In this document: piece after piece, positions 6,222-9,778 of the stretch
How positions within the stretch are numbered: position 1 is the first letter of the stretch
Layout: every line of letters begins with the position of its first letter
Assembly: GCA_003153875.1 (NCBI GenBank)
Contig: PMBY01000460.1
Location: forward strand, 1 to 9,778
Direction: 5' to 3'
Source of the DNA: Myxococcales bacterium
GTDB lineage: Bacteria; Myxococcota; Polyangia; Fen-1088
DNA length: 9,778 bases
Translations under genes and position numbers: made by a program
The notes under the pieces: model-generated
Told to the model about the DNA's origin: nothing
Database searches by the model: none
The model's input: the letters and a program-made list of their open reading frames with translations, nothing else

Positions 6222-7399
6222 GTGGGTTCGATCCGAAGAGCTTGCTGGGGAAGGCGGAAAGCGACCGGCTTGAATTCAAGGAGGAGGAGGCTCTGAGAAG
6301 ACCGGCGAATATCGCTCGGGAAGTCGTGGGTTTTCTGAATGCCGACGGGGGTGAGATCTGGATTGGGGTCAAAGAGGAACATGAAAAGGCGGTCGACTTT
6401 CAGCGGATCGCTGATGTTGAGCGAGCTCGGAGCGCGCTTCTCGACCACCTGATCGACACTATTGAGCCGCCGTTTCGATCCGATGAGGTCGACCTCAAGT
6501 GCAAGGGCGATCTGATCCACGTGACGGTCAAGAAGGGAATACGCCCTCCGTACGCGCAGCGCGATGATGGCCGGCGTTTCTGGATCCGCATCGACCACCG
6601 ACTGAGGGAGATGTCACGCGAGGAGATCGGCAAGGAATTCGCCGAGGCATTCAAGGCTCAATCGACAAAGAGAGACCGCGTGGCCGAGATCGCGGAGAAG
6701 CTACGGAAAGATCAAGCCAGTGTCGCACTCGAAAGGCCCCAGCTCTGGCTGCGACTCGTGCCGACTGAGTCTTTGAACATCGATTTCAATGACGAGGAGA
6801 ACAAGAGGCAGTTTCGGACTTGGCTAACCGACCCAAGTGCAACCGGTAACCGTCGTTCGGGGTGGGACTTCGTTCACGACATGAGGGCGCCACGCTTTCT
6901 TGGCGATCAGGTCAGGCACGGAAACGACGACGACTACATGAGGACCCAGATCACGGAACAGGGCCACGTAACTTTCACGGTCAGCAGCGATAACCTGCGG
7001 CAGCCCACGGACGCCGTTCCCAATCTTGCGCCATACGCGCTGGTCGAGTACCCGGTGTCAGTCTTTCGCCTGATGGCCGCGATCCTTGGGCGTCATGCTG
7101 AGGCGCATGCAAACCTGCAGGTGGTCGCCGGCCTCGTCATCAGCGGCATTCGAGGCTGGTCGCTGTCGCCAGGCTCGCCGCGAGAGCCGGCTCGGCACTG
7201 GGGAGGACCAAGGACGTTCGAGAATGACGTGCTGGAGATCGATCCCGAGCGGCTCGTATTCGCTGCCAACGATCTAAAGGAGAACCCTGACCGCTGCGGG
7301 CTGCGCGTCGTTCGCCTGATCTATGGAAGATTTGGCTTTGAAAGCGGAGCGATCCCACCCGAATTCGACCAGCAACAGGGGCGGTTGCTTCTGGGATGA
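6218..7399 (+). CDS. AlbA_2/Schlafen-like putative nucleic-acid-binding protein with unknown C-terminal domain
   Basis: Residues about 8-145 match the AlbA_2 (Schlafen-core) pattern: ESDRLEFKE (14-22), a helix ending in VVGFLNADGGEIWIGVKEE (37-54), and a later RFWIRID strand. The family includes bacterial DNA-binding regulators and animal Schlafens, some of which cleave tRNA with a Glu-Glu-Asp triad. Glu14 and Glu19 have the spacing of the first two acidic residues (as recalled for SLFN13); Glu53/Glu54 stand near where the third would be. Residues about 150-393 match no domain I recognise; they are polar, beta-rich and end in a plausible folded module. The ATGA overlap with the upstream ATPase, with GGTGA just before the ATG, indicates translational coupling. 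It is 393 aa with no signal peptide or membrane segment. It could be a regulator that binds the upstream dyad, or a nuclease effector. Confidence 0.8.
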   Translation: MSGFDPKSLLGKAESDRLEFKEEEALRRPANIAREVVGFLNADGGEIWIGVKEEHEKAVDFQRIADVERARSALLDHLIDTIEPPFRSDEVDLKCKGDLIHVTVKKGIRPPYAQRDDGRRFWIRIDHRLREMSREEIGKEFAEAFKAQSTKRDRVAEIAEKLRKDQASVALERPQLWLRLVPTESLNIDFNDEENKRQFRTWLTDPSATGNRRSGWDFVHDMRAPRFLGDQVRHGNDDDYMRTQITEQGHVTFTVSSDNLRQPTDAVPNLAPYALVEYPVSVFRLMAAILGRHAEAHANLQVVAGLVISGIRGWSLSPGSPREPARHWGGPRTFENDVLEIDPERLVFAANDLKENPDRCGLRVVRLIYGRFGFESGAIPPEFDQQQGRLLLG

Positions 7400-7500
7400 A
7401 CTGAAAGCCGCGAGCGTCGGCCCATCCCCTCCGAACCCTTTCCCCTTCCGGCCTCTGCGTCCTCTGTGCTCTCTGTGGTGAAAAAGCTAGCCAGTCCGTC
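7400..7500. other. Short convergent intergenic region
   Basis: This 101-bp gap separates two convergent genes. Apart from the 9-bp repeat at 7453-7479 and the A-run at 7481-7485, no clear terminator hairpin is seen for either gene; a 4-bp GCCG/CGGC stem near 7407-7421 is too weak to call. Confidence 0.5.
7453..7485. repeat. Degenerate 9-bp tandem repeat (CTCTGYGNN) followed by GAAAAA
   Basis: Three consecutive 9-mers, CTCTGCGTC, CTCTGTGCT and CTCTGTGGT (7453-7479), are followed by GAAAAA. Read on the other strand this is TTTTTC followed by ACCACAGAG-type units. I recall similar CACAGAG-rich intergenic tracts from many unrelated environmental bacterial genomes, often next to gene ends. That recollection is not checked here, and the function is unknown. 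Confidence 0.65.
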
Positions 7501-8349
7501 CTACAGCGGTTCCAGTTGCGCGACGACGCTGGCCAGGTTGACCCGCCAGTCGGGCATGGGTCCGAGGATTGCCTCGGTCGGCGCGAGATCCAACACACTG
7601 TAGGCGGGCCGTGGGGCAGGGCGGGGGAACTCGGCGGTGGTGCAGGGACGAATGATCGCGGTGCGAGCGAGCAGGCGCGCGATCTCGACGGTGAATTCGT
7701 ACCAGGTGCATTCGCCACCGTCGGTGATGTGCAAGGTCCCGCGCGTCCCGCGGTCGAGCAAGGCCAGGGTGGCCGCGGCCAAGTGTTGCGCGCTGGTCGG
7801 ACGGCCGCGCTGATCGCTGACCACCTTCAGTTCGGGCTTGTCGCGCGTCAGGCGAGCCATGGTGCGCACGAAGTTGTTGGCCCAGGGCGCGTACAGCCAG
7901 CTCGTGCGCACGATGAGAAACTCGGCGCCGCTTTTTCGGATGGCGATCTCGCCGGCGGCCTTGGTCCGGCCGTAGGCGCCCAGGGGTTGCAGAGGCGCAT
8001 CCACGGCATACGGTGTCTGGGCGTTGCCCGCAAAGACGTAGTCGGTGCTGAAATGGACCAGTGGGATGCGTGCGCGCGCGCAGGCTGCGGCCACCACCCC
8101 GGGCGCGGTGCCGTTGGCGCGCAGGGCGGCCGCCTCGTCGGCTTCCGCGCCATCAACGTTGGTGTAGGCGGCGCAGTTGATGACCGTGGACCAGGATTTC
8201 GCGAAAAGCGGCCCAACCTGGCCCGGCTCAGCGATGTCGAGCTCGGGCAGATCGAAACCCGTGAAAGGTCGTTGCTTGGCCGTGAGCAGCTCGCGAAAAG
8301 CTCGGCCCAGCATGCCTCGATCGCCGAGCAACAGGAGAGGGGCGGACAT
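7501..8349 (-). CDS. rfbD: dTDP-4-dehydrorhamnose reductase
   Basis: RfbD/RmlD carries out the last step of dTDP-L-rhamnose synthesis, the NAD(P)H-dependent reduction of dTDP-4-dehydro-L-rhamnose, in the cytoplasm. The 282-residue protein is an extended short-chain dehydrogenase of normal family length. The Rossmann motif is GDRGMLG (9-15), STDYVF (101-106) follows, and the catalytic Tyr126-xxx-Lys130 is in YGRTK. The C-terminal WYEF and DWR segments are typical of substrate-binding parts of RmlD. ATG 8349 was chosen because GGAAGGG lies about 7 nt upstream and the Rossmann strand begins at once; the open frame further upstream overlaps rfbC. Only 2 nt separate it from the rfbC stop, so it is the last gene of the operon and ends close to the convergent AlbA_2 gene. 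Confidence 0.95.
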   Translation of the reverse strand: MSAPLLLLGDRGMLGRAFRELLTAKQRPFTGFDLPELDIAEPGQVGPLFAKSWSTVINCAAYTNVDGAEADEAAALRANGTAPGVVAAACARARIPLVHFSTDYVFAGNAQTPYAVDAPLQPLGAYGRTKAAGEIAIRKSGAEFLIVRTSWLYAPWANNFVRTMARLTRDKPELKVVSDQRGRPTSAQHLAAATLALLDRGTRGTLHITDGGECTWYEFTVEIARLLARTAIIRPCTTAEFPRPAPRPAYSVLDLAPTEAILGPMPDWRVNLASVVAQLEPL

Positions 8350-8351
8350 CA

Positions 8352-8909
8352 CTAGCCCTTCCACTGTGGCAGGCGCGCTGGATCGATGGCGGCCAAAGGC
8401 GAGAAGTGCTGGTCCTTCTCGCTGATGATGGGTTGACTGACCGGCCACGGGATGGCCAGCGCGGGATCGTTCCACGCCACGCCCAATTCCTGCTGGGGCA
8501 GGTAGACATCGGTGCACTTGTACGCGAACAGGGCGTGCTCGCTCACCACGCAGAAGCCATGGGCGAAGCCGGGCGGGATGTACATCTGGCGATGGTCGCG
8601 CGACGACAGGTGCGTGCCGGCCCACTTGCCGAAGCTGGGCGATCCCACCCGCACGTCCACCGCGGCATCGAAGACCTCGCCCTCGACCACATACACCAGC
8701 TTGCCTTGACCTCTGGGATGCTGCAGGTGCAAGCCGCGTAGGGTGCCGTGGCAGGAACGAGACAGGTTGTCCTGCACGAAGCGCTCGCTGATGCCTGCCT
8801 CGGCGTAGCGTTCGGCCTGGAAGGTTTCGACGAAGTAGCCGCGCGCATCGCCCAACACCTTGGGTTCGACCAGCAGGATCTCGGGAATTTCCAGACGCGT
8901 AATCTTCAT
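8352..8909 (-). CDS. rfbC: dTDP-4-dehydrorhamnose 3,5-epimerase
   Basis: RfbC/RmlC epimerises dTDP-4-dehydro-6-deoxyglucose at C3 and C5 to the L-rhamno form. The 185-residue cupin is of usual length. LRGLHLQ contains the catalytic His61, [14 protein letters not shown] is the conserved strand with Lys70, IPPGFAHGF (111-119) is the cupin signature, YKCTDVY carries Tyr130 and Tyr136, and SEKD ends with the partner Asp166. The start codon at 8909 overlaps the rfbA stop by 4 nt (ATGA), and a purine-rich GGAAAGGGG lies just upstream inside rfbA. Translational coupling keeps the enzymes in step. The frame remains open to 9035, but that part overlaps rfbA in a different frame and lacks family similarity. 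Confidence 0.96.
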   Translation of the reverse strand: MKITRLEIPEILLVEPKVLGDARGYFVETFQAERYAEAGISERFVQDNLSRSCHGTLRGLHLQHPRGQGKLVYVVEGEVFDAAVDVRVGSPSFGKWAGTHLSSRDHRQMYIPPGFAHGFCVVSEHALFAYKCTDVYLPQQELGVAWNDPALAIPWPVSQPIISEKDQHFSPLAAIDPARLPQWKG

Positions 8910-9778
8910 TGCTGGCCCCTTTCCAGGAGCTGCAGCAGATACTGCCCGTAGTTGGTCTTGGCCAACGGTTCGGCCAGTTGGCGCAGGTGATCCTTGTCGA
9001 TCCAGCCCTTGTGGTACGCGATCTCTTCCGGGCACGCCACCATCAGGCCCTGGCGCGCCTGAATGGTCTGGATGAACTGTGCGGCCTGCAGCAAGGAGTC
9101 GTGGGTGCCGGTGTCCAGCCAGGCCACGCCCCGTCCGAGTTTTTCAAGTTGTAGCTGCCCACGGTGCATGTACAGGCGGTTGAGGTCGGTGATCTCCAGT
9201 TCGCCGCGCTGGCTGGGCCGCAGCATCTCGGCCATCTCGACCACGCGCCCGTCATAGAAGTACAGGCCGGTCACCGCGTAGTGGCCGCGCGGCTGCTTGG
9301 GTTTCTCCTCGAGACTGAGCACCCGGCCCTCATTGTCCAGTTCGGCCACGCCATAGGCCTCGGGATTCTGCACGAAGTAGCCAAACACGGTGGCCCCGGA
9401 CTCGCGGCAGGCCACGTCTTCGAACAGGCCGCCCAACCCCGTGCCGTAGAAGATGTTGTCGCCCAACACCAGGGCGCAGGGATCGCTGGAGATGAACCCG
9501 CGACCGATGAGAAACGCCTGCGCCAGCCCGTCGGGGCTGGGTTGCACCGCGTATTGAATCTGCAGACCCCAGGCCGAGCCATCGCCCAAGAGTTGCCGAA
9601 ACTGAGGCGCGTCGTGCGGCGTGGTGATGACCAAGACCCGGCGAATCCCCGCTAGCATCAGGGTGGTGAGCGGGTAGTAGATGAGAGGCTTGTCGTACAC
9701 CGGCATGAGCTGCTTGCTCACCGCACGCGTGAGCGGGTGCAAGCGCGTGCCCGATCCTCCGGCCAGGATGATTCCCTT
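8906..9778 (-). CDS. rfbA: Glucose-1-phosphate thymidylyltransferase, missing only the start codon
   Basis: RfbA/RmlA couples dTTP and glucose-1-phosphate to dTDP-glucose, the committed and usually feedback-inhibited step of rhamnose synthesis. The frame is open to the window edge and reads [17 protein letters not shown]. The family normally begins MKG, so just the Met codon appears to be missing, giving about 291 residues, the full family length. Counting that Met as 1, the signature loop is at 8-13, catalytic-site Asp108 lies in VLGDNIFYG, Lys160 in EEKPKQ, and Asp223 in WLDTGTH; these have the spacing of the P. aeruginosa RmlA Asp110/Lys162/Asp225 site as I recall it. The TTG at 9742 is Leu14 of the signature, not a start. 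First gene seen of the leftward rfbA-rfbC-rfbD operon; its promoter and any rfbB lie outside the window. Confidence 0.96.
   Translation of the reverse strand, partial: KGIILAGGSGTRLHPLTRAVSKQLMPVYDKPLIYYPLTTLMLAGIRRVLVITTPHDAPQFRQLLGDGSAWGLQIQYAVQPSPDGLAQAFLIGRGFISSDPCALVLGDNIFYGTGLGGLFEDVACRESGATVFGYFVQNPEAYGVAELDNEGRVLSLEEKPKQPRGHYAVTGLYFYDGRVVEMAEMLRPSQRGELEITDLNRLYMHRGQLQLEKLGRGVAWLDTGTHDSLLQAAQFIQTIQARQGLMVACPEEIAYHKGWIDKDHLRQLAEPLAKTNYGQYLLQLLERGQQ

Noticed and set aside
9740..9742. TTG as the start of rfbA
   Set aside because: It is Leu14 within the [11 protein letters not shown] signature; coding similarity continues to the window edge.

Overview
The window comes from a GC-rich bacterium, most likely a member of the Myxococcota or a relative. 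The best evidence is the first gene: a secreted beta-helix protein with a long Gly/Thr/Ala-rich linker that ends in a Cys-containing motif, a hydrophobic segment and an arginine run, resembling the MYXO-CTERM sorting signal. The phylum is inferred; there is no rRNA or other marker in the window.

Layout. Positions 1-1329 (+) hold the 3' part of a pectate-lyase-like (PL9-type) surface protein. It converges on a GH13 alpha-amylase-family gene (1346-3292, -). Across a 151-bp divergent spacer lies a gene for a three-repeat RidA/chorismatase-like protein (3444-4613, +). A 234-bp spacer packed with inverted repeats follows. Its right end carries an extended -10 promoter embedded in a large dyad that overlaps the start of the next gene. 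Then come two translationally coupled genes (4848-6221 and 6218-7399, +): an AAA ATPase of the AAA_14/DUF4143 type and an AlbA_2/Schlafen-like protein with an unrecognised C-terminal half. A 101-bp convergent spacer contains a degenerate 9-bp tandem repeat. The right end (7501-9778, -) is a tightly packed dTDP-L-rhamnose operon read leftwards, rfbA-rfbC-rfbD, with rfbA lacking only its start codon at the window edge.

How the parts relate. The rhamnose genes supply dTDP-L-rhamnose for surface polysaccharide or a glycosylated metabolite, converting glucose-1-phosphate to dTDP-glucose (RfbA) and finishing with epimerisation (RfbC) and reduction (RfbD). RfbB, the 4,6-dehydratase, is not in the window. 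The GH13 enzyme and the PL9-like protein also act on polysaccharides, but there is no sign that they share a pathway with the rhamnose genes. The ATPase/Schlafen-like pair looks like an accessory cassette with its own promoter. It is the best candidate here for an undescribed system: an ATPase coupled to a putative nucleic-acid-acting effector, possibly autoregulated through a three-half-site operator. Its role in defence or stress is inference only.
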